IMG/VR virus record: IMGVR_UViG_3300042507_003938
Span: 1 to 23,445 of that record
Strand: one strand, 5' to 3'
Length of the DNA: 23,445 nucleotides
From: a virus
The position numbers and the translations under genes are program-made. Shown piece by piece: positions 14,880 through 20,666 of this stretch (position 1 is the first letter of the stretch; every line of letters starts with the position of its first letter). The notes below the pieces were generated by a model. It was given only the letters and a program-made list of their open reading frames with translations, had not been told where the DNA came from and searched no databases.

Positions 14880-15106
14880 ACCAAAAAATGAACCAAAGAA
14901 TATCAGAGATCATGCGTAATCATGGTCTACAGAAAAATATCTCAGAAGATTGCCAACATAGGATTGAGATGTTAGCTGAGTTAATTATCACAGAAGCCTC
15001 AAGAGTAGCCAGAGAGTACACACTAAAGACCAGTGGTATCTCTGAGAACTATGATGGTACTGTGTTTGTTGAGAAAGCTATCAAGCAGCACTTTGGAGTT
15101 GAATGA
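14876..15106 (+). CDS. small tandem-family protein, member 2
   Basis: 76 residues from ATG 14876, which overlaps the lipoprotein stop (ATGA). The short direct repeat around it provides a second start at 14888, where the family pattern MNQRISEIMRNHG begins; both remain possible. Central AELIITEAS and the C-terminal VEKAIKQHFGVE match members 3 and 4. Confidence 0.65.
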   Translation: MNQKMNQRISEIMRNHGLQKNISEDCQHRIEMLAELIITEASRVAREYTLKTSGISENYDGTVFVEKAIKQHFGVE

Positions 15107-15303
15107 TGAACGAGAGAATTGAAGAACTTGCCGAACAATGTTATGTTAAAACTGGCAGCCCTCATACTGACCATTTTGAATATTGGAAGTTCGCCGAGCT
15201 AATAGTGAAAGAATGTGCCTCATTATTTCCTCTTACCTTTACTGATGAACAGTATCAGCGTAGAATTGATAAAACGATCAGACAACACTTTGGACTAGAA
15301 TAA
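15103..15303 (+). CDS. small tandem-family protein, member 3
   Basis: 66 residues, starting MMNERIEELAEQC, with KFAELIVKECASL and the ending IRQHFGLE. It is the shortest member. The start overlaps the preceding stop within ATGATGA. The family repeats the order MN-x-R-I-x-E-L, FAELI, HFG. Confidence 0.75.
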   Translation: MMNERIEELAEQCYVKTGSPHTDHFEYWKFAELIVKECASLFPLTFTDEQYQRRIDKTIRQHFGLE

Positions 15304-15572
15304 TGAATAAACGAATCAGAGAACTTGCCGTACAGGCTGGATACATGGAAGATGGCTTTGGCATCGGACACTGGGATATGCCCGAGTGTAAAAAATTCGC
15401 CGAGTTGATTATACAAGAGTGTATAGATTGCTGTGGTTCTCAAGCTGACCGAAAGAATATTCGTAAATGCTTTGGTCTGCCTGTAGAGAGTAATGTAATG
15501 TATCCTGGACCAGAGACTATAGGACATCACTCACAGTACGAAAGAAAATACAATATACCTGACAATGCATAA
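15303..15572 (+). CDS. small tandem-family protein, member 4
   Basis: 89 residues: MNKRIRELAVQAG, then KKFAELIIQECIDCCG, then IRKCFGLPVESNVM, with a longer C-terminal tail than the others. It starts on the last base of the preceding stop (TAATG). It is the last gene of the run from promoter P3. Confidence 0.75.
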   Translation: MNKRIRELAVQAGYMEDGFGIGHWDMPECKKFAELIIQECIDCCGSQADRKNIRKCFGLPVESNVMYPGPETIGHHSQYERKYNIPDNA

Positions 15573-15577
15573 GACTA

Positions 15578-15700
15578 ATGAGAACCTCTCTGAAGTATAG
15601 ACTGTATTACCTCAAAAGAAGCCTGAATTCCCTAAGAGTTGCTATGGTGTTTCTGTGGATGGCTGTAGGTACTGTAGGGAAAAATTCGAAATTCCTCTGA
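15578..15700 (+). CDS. possible small membrane peptide (weak)
   Basis: A 40-codon frame with a basic N-terminus and a hydrophobic run (RVAMVFLWMAVGTVG). There is no good ribosome binding site or promoter of its own. It may be only an open stretch between the gene block and the terminator. Confidence 0.3.
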   Translation: MRTSLKYRLYYLKRSLNSLRVAMVFLWMAVGTVGKNSKFL

Positions 15701-15763
15701 TTCCGCTCCGGAAAAAATTTTGGTTTCCATGGGTTCCACTTCCAGATTTCTAGTTACGGGTCT

Positions 15764-15791
15764 AGGGGTTTGACCTCCAACCCTTTTTTTT
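15764..15791 (+). terminator. intrinsic terminator
   Basis: A 7-base stem AGGGGTT / AACCCTT with one G-T pair and an 8-base loop, followed by eight T. It closes the run of small genes driven from P3. The 15701-15870 stretch holds otherwise nothing recognisable apart from a CT-rich segment. Confidence 0.75.
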
Positions 15792-15870
15792 AATTTCACT
15801 AAGTCCTCCAAACCTTATCCTTCCAGCAACACCCAAGCCACCTCAGAACCCACAAAGTACCACAAAGCCC

Positions 15871-15899
15871 TTGACAATTGGCACCGTTGCCTGTATACT
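15871..15899 (+). promoter_or_regulatory. promoter P4 (sigma-70 type)
   Basis: TTGACA at 15871-15876 and TATACT at 15894-15899, spacer 17. Followed by GTGTCCATA, a variant of the GTATCCAT seen after other -10 elements here. It is the first promoter of the densely packed right half. Confidence 0.9.
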
Positions 15900-15935
15900 G
15901 TGTCCATACAGTGAAGAAAACGAAGGAGAACCAAA

Positions 15936-16067
15936 ATGCAAGCAATTATCATTTCCGTATCAATCCTGTTCGGTGCCTATTTTCACAAAGCCGTCCTCAC
16001 CGTAGCCTCCATCGTGGGTAGCGGTGCCTATGAGGTAGCCTGTGACCTGATCAGCCTGTGCCAATAA
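15936..16067 (+). CDS. small membrane peptide
   Basis: 43 residues, mostly hydrophobic (MQAIIISVSILFGAYFHKAV...), with GAAGGAGAA seven bases upstream. Placed right after P4. The hydrophobic N-terminus and small size fit a membrane-active peptide. No family recognised. Confidence 0.6.
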   Translation: MQAIIISVSILFGAYFHKAVLTVASIVGSGAYEVACDLISLCQ

Positions 16068-16081
16068 TAAAAGGATAACAT

Positions 16082-16174
16082 ATGGATGCCGCTGAGATTA
16101 TCATTGTAATATTTGCTTTATTTGCAAGTGTAGTTATTATCAAGGATGCAATGGACGATAGGAGCCCAAAATGA
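16082..16174 (+). CDS. very small single-pass membrane peptide
   Basis: 30 residues: MDAAEIIIVIFALFASVVII then a charged tail KDAMDDRSPK. AAAGGATAACAT stands before the ATG, and its stop overlaps the next ATG by four bases, so translation is probably coupled. Real by context, since it bridges two genes. Confidence 0.55.
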   Translation: MDAAEIIIVIFALFASVVIIKDAMDDRSPK

Positions 16175-16365
16175 ATGTTATCGATTATGCAACCGCTGTG
16201 GATATGTTCGAGGATGCCTTGGATTGTGAAGGTACCGTGGAGGTAGCAGGTATTGAGTTTAATAAGTCCACGATCCTACGGGAATGCGATCCTGTAGCCT
16301 ACCGGTGTTATCTGAGTGACTACATTTCCAGCCTCGAGGAAGACGGCTGGGAAATTGAAGATTAA
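16171..16365 (+). CDS. small acidic hypothetical protein
   Basis: 64 residues, strongly acidic (DYISSLEEDGWEIED ending), with VAGIEFNKSTILRECDP in the middle. The last gene of the P4 unit; promoter P5 begins three bases after its stop. The function is unknown. Confidence 0.7.
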   Translation: MNVIDYATAVDMFEDALDCEGTVEVAGIEFNKSTILRECDPVAYRCYLSDYISSLEEDGWEIED

Positions 16366-16368
16366 CCC

Positions 16369-16397
16369 TTGACAATTGGTACCAAAGCCGCTATACT
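16369..16397 (+). promoter_or_regulatory. promoter P5 (sigma-70 type)
   Basis: TTGACA at 16369-16374, TATACT at 16392-16397, spacer 17, followed by GTATCCAC. It directly follows the previous stop codon. It serves only the gene at 16430, which ends at a strong terminator. Confidence 0.92.
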
Positions 16398-16429
16398 GTA
16401 TCCACATTAATTAATTAGGAGATTACATT

Positions 16430-16726
16430 ATGACAACCGTTGATTCCATCAAAGCCAATATTGCCACCACTATGGCCAACCTGAAGGCAAACCGTGAGAC
16501 CTTAAAACGCCTCAAAGCCGAATTGTACTTTGCAAAAAATGTAGCCGCAGAATCCAAGGCTGCCATGCGGGACCTGAAAATCCAAGACCGTGAAGCCAAA
16601 AAGGCTGCCCGAATCGCCAAAATGGAAGCCAAGCTGGCCGCTCTCAAAGCACCAAAAGTGGGAACAAAAGCAAAAAAGGCAGCCCGTAAACCTTCTCCTG
16701 TCACCATCACCAAAGTATACGCATAA
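16430..16726 (+). CDS. Lys/Ala-rich coiled-coil protein with H1-like tail
   Basis: 98 residues. Residues 1-75 form a helix full of Ala, Lys and Leu (MANLKANRETLKRLKAELYF), and the tail is KVGTKAKKAARKPSP, resembling histone H1-like or HU-tail peptides. It is the sole gene of a unit with promoter P5 and a strong terminator, and TTAGGAGATTACATT precedes the ATG, so it should be highly expressed. DNA binding, nucleoid disruption or packaging is inferred from charge only. Confidence 0.75.
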   Translation: MTTVDSIKANIATTMANLKANRETLKRLKAELYFAKNVAAESKAAMRDLKIQDREAKKAARIAKMEAKLAALKAPKVGTKAKKAARKPSPVTITKVYA

Positions 16727-16745
16727 TCATAGTAATATTACTAAC

Positions 16746-16777
16746 AGTCCTTAGTGCAATGCTAAGGACTTTTTTTG
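16746..16777 (+). terminator. strong intrinsic terminator
   Basis: Perfect 9-base stem AGTCCTTAG / CTAAGGACT around a 7-base loop, then a run of seven further T. It ends the unit driven by P5 and isolates promoter P6. A 14-base palindrome (16730-16743) lies directly upstream of it. Confidence 0.93.
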
Positions 16778-16787
16778 GTATATACCA

Positions 16788-16816
16788 TTGACAATTCGGG
16801 GGTATATCTGTATTAT
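16788..16816 (+). promoter_or_regulatory. promoter P6 (sigma-70 type) without an obvious gene
   Basis: TTGACA at 16788-16793 and TATTAT at 16811-16816, spacer 17. The 340 bases downstream contain no credible plus-strand gene. Confidence 0.8.
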
Positions 16817-17157
16817 TACACCATAGCACTGGACATCCGAGGCTCTAATCCACTCCTGCACTATATGTTATCATTATTGCAATAGAGTGTCCTTCTGATA
16901 AGATTCCTGCCAGAAGGGTATCTCCGAGGCTTTTTCGGGCCACTATGCTATACCCAATGCCAGTATTTTAACCCCTCTGAGACCCTCTGAACCTGTCCTG
17001 CCAGTATAAATTCTGAAAGGATGGCTCGGTGGCTCATGCAAAGACCTGATCCCCAGAGGAACCAGCGAGGAATCATGCGACACTTTCCCCCACTTTTTAA
17101 CACCTTGATAATACCGCAGAATTCCGCAAGAATCCGCACAAAACCTGTGGATTACCA
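16817..17157 (+). ncRNA. candidate small RNA region behind promoter P6
   Basis: No frame with a plausible start and ribosome binding site is seen, and the minus-strand frames here overlap promoter P7. Structure is visible: CCTTCTG/CAGAAGG (16891-16897 with 16911-16917) is a 7-base hairpin, GGACA and TGTCC (16831-16835, 16888-16892) could pair, and TCCGAGGCT occurs twice. No terminator is obvious, so the RNA end is unknown. Three CCGCA repeats lie near the right edge. The alternative is plain intergenic DNA. Confidence 0.35.
17114..17138. repeat. three CCGCA repeats at 10-base spacing
   Basis: CCGCA occurs at 17114, 17124 and 17134, within an AAT-rich context, so each copy faces the same side of the helix. 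The array ends 19 bases upstream of the -35 of promoter P7. Confidence 0.6.
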
Positions 17158-17186
17158 TTGACAATTCCCTGGCATTCCTCTATACT
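17158..17186 (+). promoter_or_regulatory. promoter P7 (sigma-70 type)
   Basis: TTGACA at 17158-17163, TATACT at 17181-17186, spacer 17, followed by GTATCC then ATG. The expected start site coincides with the ATG at 17193. Confidence 0.92.
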
Positions 17187-17192
17187 GTATCC

Positions 17193-17411
17193 ATGATGAA
17201 TAAAACGAATGGCACTATAATGCAAAAGATTATCGGATGGACATTTATTCTAATGAGTCCTTTTATGGGTGGTCCTTTACTTGTTGGACTATTAATGAAA
17301 CACCTATATGGATATTCTTTTGAAATGGTTGCTGGATCAATAATGGTTGTATGGGTGTTACTTTTTTGCTTATGGTTTGATGGCTCGAAATACCAGAAAG
17401 GATTGCTATAA
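17193..17411 (+). CDS. small membrane protein, probably leaderless
   Basis: 72 residues with two hydrophobic segments (about 10-35 and 43-61: MVAGSIMVVWVLLFCLWF). The ATG lies six bases after the -10, so there is no room for a ribosome binding site and the mRNA should start at or next to the start codon. Its stop overlaps the next ATG (ATAATG context). The function is unknown. Confidence 0.75.
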   Translation: MMNKTNGTIMQKIIGWTFILMSPFMGGPLLVGLLMKHLYGYSFEMVAGSIMVVWVLLFCLWFDGSKYQKGLL

Positions 17412-17560
17412 TGAAAACAATTGATAAAATGATATTGGCCATGGCTAAGGAACTAGGTGATCCGAAAGGTTGTCAACCTGACACCATAGACTATATCTCC
17501 ATGGAATTGCAAATTAGCTATGGTGAAGTGGCTGCGGTGTTCCGTAAAAAGGTGCGATAA
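17411..17560 (+). CDS. small protein, possibly helix-turn-helix
   Basis: 49 residues. DTIDYISMELQISYGEVAAVF could be the recognition part of a small helix-turn-helix, similar in layout to those encoded at 19662 and 23319. AAAGGATTGCTATA lies upstream. It shares a base with the stop of the preceding gene and one with the next start. Confidence 0.55.
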   Translation: MKTIDKMILAMAKELGDPKGCQPDTIDYISMELQISYGEVAAVFRKKVR

Positions 17561-17730
17561 TGACAACAAAACCTATACCTGGCGACCTTGTCAAATTTGA
17601 ATCTAATGGTGAAATTTTCGTTGGACTCCTTGCTGAAATGACAACGGACCTTGCGGTTGTCAGAGTAACAACGGACTTTATGACCATGGTCTATTATATG
17701 GGTCCTGATGATATCTTAGGAAAAGCCTAA
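17560..17730 (+). CDS. small beta-rich protein
   Basis: 56 residues: MTTKPIPGDLVKFESNGEIF, then GLLAEMTTDLAVVRVTTDF, which reads as an SH3- or KOW-like small barrel. It overlaps the previous gene by one base. P8 follows six bases after its stop. Confidence 0.6.
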   Translation: MTTKPIPGDLVKFESNGEIFVGLLAEMTTDLAVVRVTTDFMTMVYYMGPDDILGKA

Positions 17731-17736
17731 TAACCC

Positions 17737-17765
17737 TTGACAATTGCCAGTGGATACCCCATAAT
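17737..17765 (+). promoter_or_regulatory. promoter P8 with inverted repeat over the -10
   Basis: TTGACA at 17737-17742 and CATAAT at 17760-17765, spacer 17. TGGATAC (17751-17757) and GTATCCA (17766-17772) form perfect inverted arms around the -10, 8 bases apart. Confidence 0.92.
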
Positions 17766-17804
17766 GTATCCATACTGATTAATGATTGATTGAGAGGAAA
17801 TGTT

Positions 17805-18554
17805 ATGAAATTGTTATCCACAGGCAATCCTAAGATTCTCAAAGGCACTAAGCAAGGCTATAACACCTATATCCTGCACCTTGCACCTGCTAACCTATCT
17901 GGCTTTGAGACCTGCCCGAAGCGGACCGCTGGCTGCACGGCTGCCTGTCTTAATACCGCTGGTCGTGGTGGAATGTTTAAAAAAGGCGAGACCACTAACA
18001 TTATCCAACAAGCCCGTATCCGCAAGACCTTATTTTTCTTTGAGGAACGAAAAGGTTTCATGGAATGGCTTGTAGCAGATATTAAGCTGGCGATTAAACA
18101 ATCGGCTAAGCTTGGTTTGATTCCTGTTTTCCGCTTGAATGGCACCTCTGACCTGTCCTTTGAAAAGTATTCGGTCACCGTGGATGGTGTTGATTATGCT
18201 AATATCTTTGCCGCTTTCCCTGATGTCCAATTCTATGATTACACCAAAATCCTTGGTCGCAAAGTGAAAGGCATTCCTAACTACCACTTGACCTTCTCCG
18301 CTGCCGATGGCAATGACCTGGATGTCCTCAAAGCCATTCAGCAAGGCTATAATGTGGCAACGGTGTTCGGCATCAAAAAGACCGAACCAATGCCTGAGTC
18401 CTACAATGGTCTGCCTGTATTCAATGGTGACGATTCCGACCTCCGCTTCCTTGATCCTAAAGGTGTTATCGTTGGCCTGTATGCAAAAGGCAAAGCAAAA
18501 AAAGATACCAGCGGCTTTGTTAAGTTTCCGACAATTATGCTCAAGGCTGCATAA
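17805..18554 (+). CDS. GP88-like cysteine-cluster protein
   Basis: 249 residues. The N-terminal third holds the cysteine cluster ETCPKRTAGCTAACLNTAG, which suggests metal or Fe-S binding, followed by GGMFKKGETTNIIQQAR. The layout (residues around LSTGNPKILKGTKQGYN, then the cysteine cluster, and later FRLNGTSDLSFEKY) fits phage gene product 88-type proteins as I recall them; the role is unknown. The start is 17805, with GAGAGGAAATGTT upstream; a TTG at 17790 is less likely. Single gene of the P8 unit. Confidence 0.65.
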   Translation: MKLLSTGNPKILKGTKQGYNTYILHLAPANLSGFETCPKRTAGCTAACLNTAGRGGMFKKGETTNIIQQARIRKTLFFFEERKGFMEWLVADIKLAIKQSAKLGLIPVFRLNGTSDLSFEKYSVTVDGVDYANIFAAFPDVQFYDYTKILGRKVKGIPNYHLTFSAADGNDLDVLKAIQQGYNVATVFGIKKTEPMPESYNGLPVFNGDDSDLRFLDPKGVIVGLYAKGKAKKDTSGFVKFPTIMLKAA

Positions 18555-18595
18555 TTAATAAAATAGTAACCACTAACCTATAGGAGTGTTATCAA

Positions 18596-18748
18596 ATGAA
18601 TACCAAAGAAAACCTTATTAATTCCGTAATTGACCAAATTGAAAAAGATATCCAGGACAAGGATTATACAGCCTTGGAGGAATTACTGGCATCCGTGCCA
18701 GAGGACCGATTAAAAGGTTTTTTACCTGAGGCTTACTATAACGGCTAA
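18596..18748 (+). CDS. small acidic helical protein
   Basis: 50 residues (MNTKENLINSVIDQIEKDIQ...LPEAYYNG). Its leader TAGGAGTGTTATCAAATG matches that of the gene at 19163 and resembles 19440, so it probably shares their regulation. Helical throughout; no family recognised. Its weak similarity to the 19163 product (DKDYTALEELL compared with NRDFEYLSNIL) suggests a common origin. Confidence 0.65.
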   Translation: MNTKENLINSVIDQIEKDIQDKDYTALEELLASVPEDRLKGFLPEAYYNG

Positions 18749-18753
18749 AACCC

Positions 18754-18782
18754 TTGACAATTCGGCATGGATACCCCATAAT
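18754..18782 (+). promoter_or_regulatory. promoter P9 with inverted repeat over the -10
   Basis: TTGACA at 18754-18759, CATAAT at 18777-18782, spacer 17. ATGGATAC / GTATCCAT arms (18767-18774, 18783-18790). Identical to P14 over about 40 bases. Confidence 0.93.
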
Positions 18783-18816
18783 GTATCCATACATTGATTG
18801 ATTAAAGGAGATTCCC

Positions 18817-19143
18817 ATGATGCTAGTGATCCGCACCCAAGTCCACGAAAATTACGGCGCCCACGATTGGGACGGCAAAGGCGAATGCCCGCAGTATTGG
18901 AAAGCCAAAGGCGGCTCAGAGTATAAAGTCCTGGGCCTTCCTGTAGATGTGGATTTTCAGGAAGTTTTCAATATTGCAAGAACCTCAGTGGAAATTTCCG
19001 ACAATTATTTTGAGGAATATGTTATCGATTGGTCAATCGAAAATGACCGCTACCTTTCACAATTTGAAAAGGACCAGTTGGAATATGATGGGGAAATTAT
19101 ATTCCCTGAACCCACTTTGCAATATGACAACCTAGTAGCCTAA
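18817..19143 (+). CDS. conserved phage protein, function unknown
   Basis: 108 residues. The N-terminal block MMLVIRTQVHENYGAHDWDG, then GECPQYWKAKGGSEYKVLG, reads as a conserved phage motif seen in unrelated tailed phages, from memory. It is acidic towards its end. AAAGGAG six bases upstream supports the first ATG at 18817; 18820 is an alternative. First gene after P9. Confidence 0.75.
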   Translation: MMLVIRTQVHENYGAHDWDGKGECPQYWKAKGGSEYKVLGLPVDVDFQEVFNIARTSVEISDNYFEEYVIDWSIENDRYLSQFEKDQLEYDGEIIFPEPTLQYDNLVA

Positions 19144-19162
19144 CCTAAAGGAGTGTTATCAA

Positions 19163-19348
19163 ATGTTTAACCGTGAAAAGGCCATTGATGCCTTGTTGGA
19201 TGATGATATCAATACCATAACGGAATGTATAGCCAATCGGGATTTTGAATACTTGTCAAATATACTAGAATTTGGTGTCAAGGGCTGGAGAGACCTGACG
19301 GATGCGGAACTATTGTCGGAAATGCTAGAGCGAGGATTAATGGAATAA
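19163..19348 (+). CDS. small acidic helical protein
   Basis: 61 residues (MFNREKAIDALLDDDINTIT...). AAAGGAGTGTTATCAAATG is the same leader as at 18596. Helical and acidic, with repeated Leu spacing, possibly a small oligomer. Promoter P10 begins three bases after its stop. Confidence 0.65.
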   Translation: MFNREKAIDALLDDDINTITECIANRDFEYLSNILEFGVKGWRDLTDAELLSEMLERGLME

Positions 19349-19351
19349 TCC

Positions 19352-19380
19352 TTGACAATTGCCGGTGGATACCCCATAAT
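19352..19380 (+). promoter_or_regulatory. promoter P10 with inverted repeat over the -10
   Basis: TTGACA at 19352-19357, CATAAT at 19375-19380, spacer 17. Arms TGGATAC (19366-19372) and GTATCCA (19381-19387). It differs from P8 at one base within the first 30. Confidence 0.92.
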
Positions 19381-19439
19381 GTATCCATTGGCAGTCCATG
19401 ATTGGTCAACGAAGCACCTCCTGGGGGAAATGTTATCAA

Positions 19440-19565
19440 ATGGATAACACCGGGCTGTGGGAGGCGATCCTAGCCAGCCATAGTCTAATATCAACCCCCT
19501 ACCTGGAGCCTCCTATAACCCTTCCTAGCCTCCCGTCTAACCGTCTTATTATAAGACAATCCTAA
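19440..19565 (+). CDS. possible small protein under P10
   Basis: 41 codons, MDNTGLWEAILASHSLISTP..., Pro- and Ser-rich at the end. It is preceded by GGGGGAAATGTTATCAAATG, the leader used by neighbours, so translation is plausible. Most of its second half is the 29-base repeat at 19509-19537, so it could also be a leader fragment left by rearrangement. Confidence 0.45.
   Translation: MDNTGLWEAILASHSLISTPYLEPPITLPSLPSNRLIIRQS
19509..19537. repeat. 29-base direct repeat, copy A
   Basis: Identical over 29 bases to 22354-22382. It starts CCTCCTATAACCCTTCC and ends CCTCCCGTC. Each copy lies about 60-70 bases upstream of a promoter -35 (P11 and P14). It is read in different frames in the two places, so it is not conserved as protein. 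Confidence 0.85.
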
Positions 19566-19594
19566 GACCATGCAAAAAATGACCCATGGAGCCC

Positions 19595-19623
19595 TTGACA
19601 ATTCGAGCCACTTACCCCATAAT
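19595..19623 (+). promoter_or_regulatory. promoter P11 (sigma-70 type)
   Basis: TTGACA at 19595-19600, CATAAT at 19618-19623, spacer 17, followed by GTATCCATAC. The left inverted arm is degenerate here (ACTTAC), unlike at P8-P10. Confidence 0.92.
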
Positions 19624-19661
19624 GTATCCATACTGATTGATTAAACAAAGGAGATTATCAA

Positions 19662-19895
19662 ATGGATATCATATCAAAGGTGCAAGACCAAATTTCCGCT
19701 GGCGACCTGACCTTTGCTGAAATAGCGGAAATGTTCAATATGACAATTACCGATGTGGAATTGATTTTCGAGGAATTCATGGATCAAATGGCCGAGGCTT
19801 ATGACGATTCCATGGATGGTGATTTCGATTCGGCCATGGCCTCAGCTGGCTACGGCACCGATGAGGATTACGGCTACTATGGCGAGGAGTTTTAA
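19662..19895 (+). CDS. small helix-turn-helix-like acidic protein
   Basis: 77 residues. ISAGDLTFAEIAEMFNMTITDVELIFEE has the shape of a helix-turn-helix, as in small phage regulators. The C-terminal half is Asp/Glu/Tyr/Gly-rich and probably disordered. AAGGAGATTATCAA precedes the ATG. It may be a small regulator of the early region; that is inference. First gene after P11. Confidence 0.6.
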   Translation: MDIISKVQDQISAGDLTFAEIAEMFNMTITDVELIFEEFMDQMAEAYDDSMDGDFDSAMASAGYGTDEDYGYYGEEF

Positions 19896-19897
19896 TT

Positions 19898-20044
19898 ATG
19901 ACAATTAATTGTAAAAGTGTTATCGGTGGCTGGCAGACCTGCGTGGCCAATACGGGTTACCTATTCGGTCCTGTTTTCAATAAGATAACAGACCTGTGGG
20001 CATGGCAGCGGGTTAACCTTTATGCAAATGTGAGTGGAGACTAA
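19898..20044 (+). CDS. small hypothetical protein
   Basis: 48 residues, Trp-rich (GGWQTCVANTGYLFGPV...WAWQRVNLYA). It starts two bases after the previous stop. Mildly hydrophobic in the middle, but no clear membrane segment. No family recognised. Confidence 0.55.
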   Translation: MTINCKSVIGGWQTCVANTGYLFGPVFNKITDLWAWQRVNLYANVSGD

Positions 20045-20045
20045 C

Positions 20046-20318
20046 ATGGGTAGACCCAAAGGCAGTAAAAATAAGCCCCGAGGTGTAGCACCTGAGGCAA
20101 AACCTAAAACACCTCGAAAACCTAAAACGGTAAAACCGAAGGTAACCTTTGAAGGTAAAAAATTAGGTTACCGTGTGGTGTACAATGTAGGTGATTATTC
20201 TTATCCGTATGAGGTAACGGTTAGAGGTGTCAATACTGAAGCCGAAGCCGAGGCATTTTTTCAAAAGTATTTCCCTAGCGGTGAGGTAGTGGAAATTGTA
20301 GAATTTATAGGTGAATAA
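20046..20318 (+). CDS. small protein with AT-hook-like N-terminus
   Basis: 90 residues. MGRPKGSKNKPRG is an AT-hook-like start, followed by a Lys/Pro-rich arm and a compact beta-alpha domain (GYRVVYNVGDYSYPYEVTVR...). The ATG at 20046 is chosen because GGAG lies six bases before it; the GTG at 20034 would place that site inside the gene. DNA binding through the AT-hook-like arm is inferred. Confidence 0.65.
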   Translation: MGRPKGSKNKPRGVAPEAKPKTPRKPKTVKPKVTFEGKKLGYRVVYNVGDYSYPYEVTVRGVNTEAEAEAFFQKYFPSGEVVEIVEFIGE

Positions 20319-20319
20319 T

Positions 20320-20535
20320 ATGATGATAAAAGATTTTGGACTGGTCCGTATTGTGACCCTTGCTGACCCATTTACCAATCCTTATGATTATCGGGTAGAG
20401 GTAAGCCGTGCAGGTAATTGGGAATTATATCGTGGCTTCAATAGCCTGTCCGATGACTATGCAGGCACCAATGCCCGAGAGGCAGCAGGCAGGGCTATCA
20501 TGATGATGGCTGCCGAAGCAACCACTACAATATGA
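20320..20535 (+). CDS. small hypothetical protein
   Basis: 71 residues, beta strands (DYRVEVSRAGNWELYRGF) and an Ala/Met-rich C-terminal helix (GRAIMMMAAEA). Starts one base after the previous stop (20316-20318). A GTG at 20311 is also in frame, but the ATGATG at 20320/20323 is preferred. The function is unknown. Confidence 0.6.
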   Translation: MMIKDFGLVRIVTLADPFTNPYDYRVEVSRAGNWELYRGFNSLSDDYAGTNAREAAGRAIMMMAAEATTTI

Positions 20536-20666
20536 AGTGGACACTAACATGGGTTGTCAGATTGACAATCCTGCTCCCATTGCTATTATTGCAACACTTT
20601 TGGGAGTGGGCAGAATATCAATATGACAACCTAGAGGAGTGGCTAGAGGACTGGAATAACCCTTGA
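20532..20666 (+). CDS. small single-pass membrane protein
   Basis: 44 residues: MKWTLTWVVRLTILLPLLLL, then an acidic Trp-rich tail. Starts within the previous stop (ATGA), and its own stop codon (20664-20666) lies in the -35 element of promoter P12. The hydrophobic segment suggests a signal anchor. Confidence 0.6.
   Translation: MKWTLTWVVRLTILLPLLLLQHFWEWAEYQYDNLEEWLEDWNNP

Noticed and set aside
15764-15791. A late T4-type promoter in the gap 15701-15870
   Set aside because: No TATAAATA-type element is seen there; the structure fits a terminator better.
16817-16900. A tRNA gene after P6
   Set aside because: No cloverleaf with acceptor stem, anticodon and T-arm consensus could be built, and no CCA end or T-loop GTTC motif is present.
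17114-17138. CRISPR-like repeats
   Set aside because: The CCGCA units are 5 bases with 5-base gaps, far too short for CRISPR repeats and spacers; no array was seen anywhere in the window.
16943-17164. Minus-strand frames of about 60-73 codons in the gap after P6
   Set aside because: No ribosome binding site, the start region lies inside promoter P7, and two overlapping frames are equally open; all convincing genes in the window are on the plus strand.
18030-18344. Minus-strand frames opposite the GP88-like gene
   Set aside because: They mirror a strongly supported plus-strand gene, have no ribosome binding site, and contain no motif.
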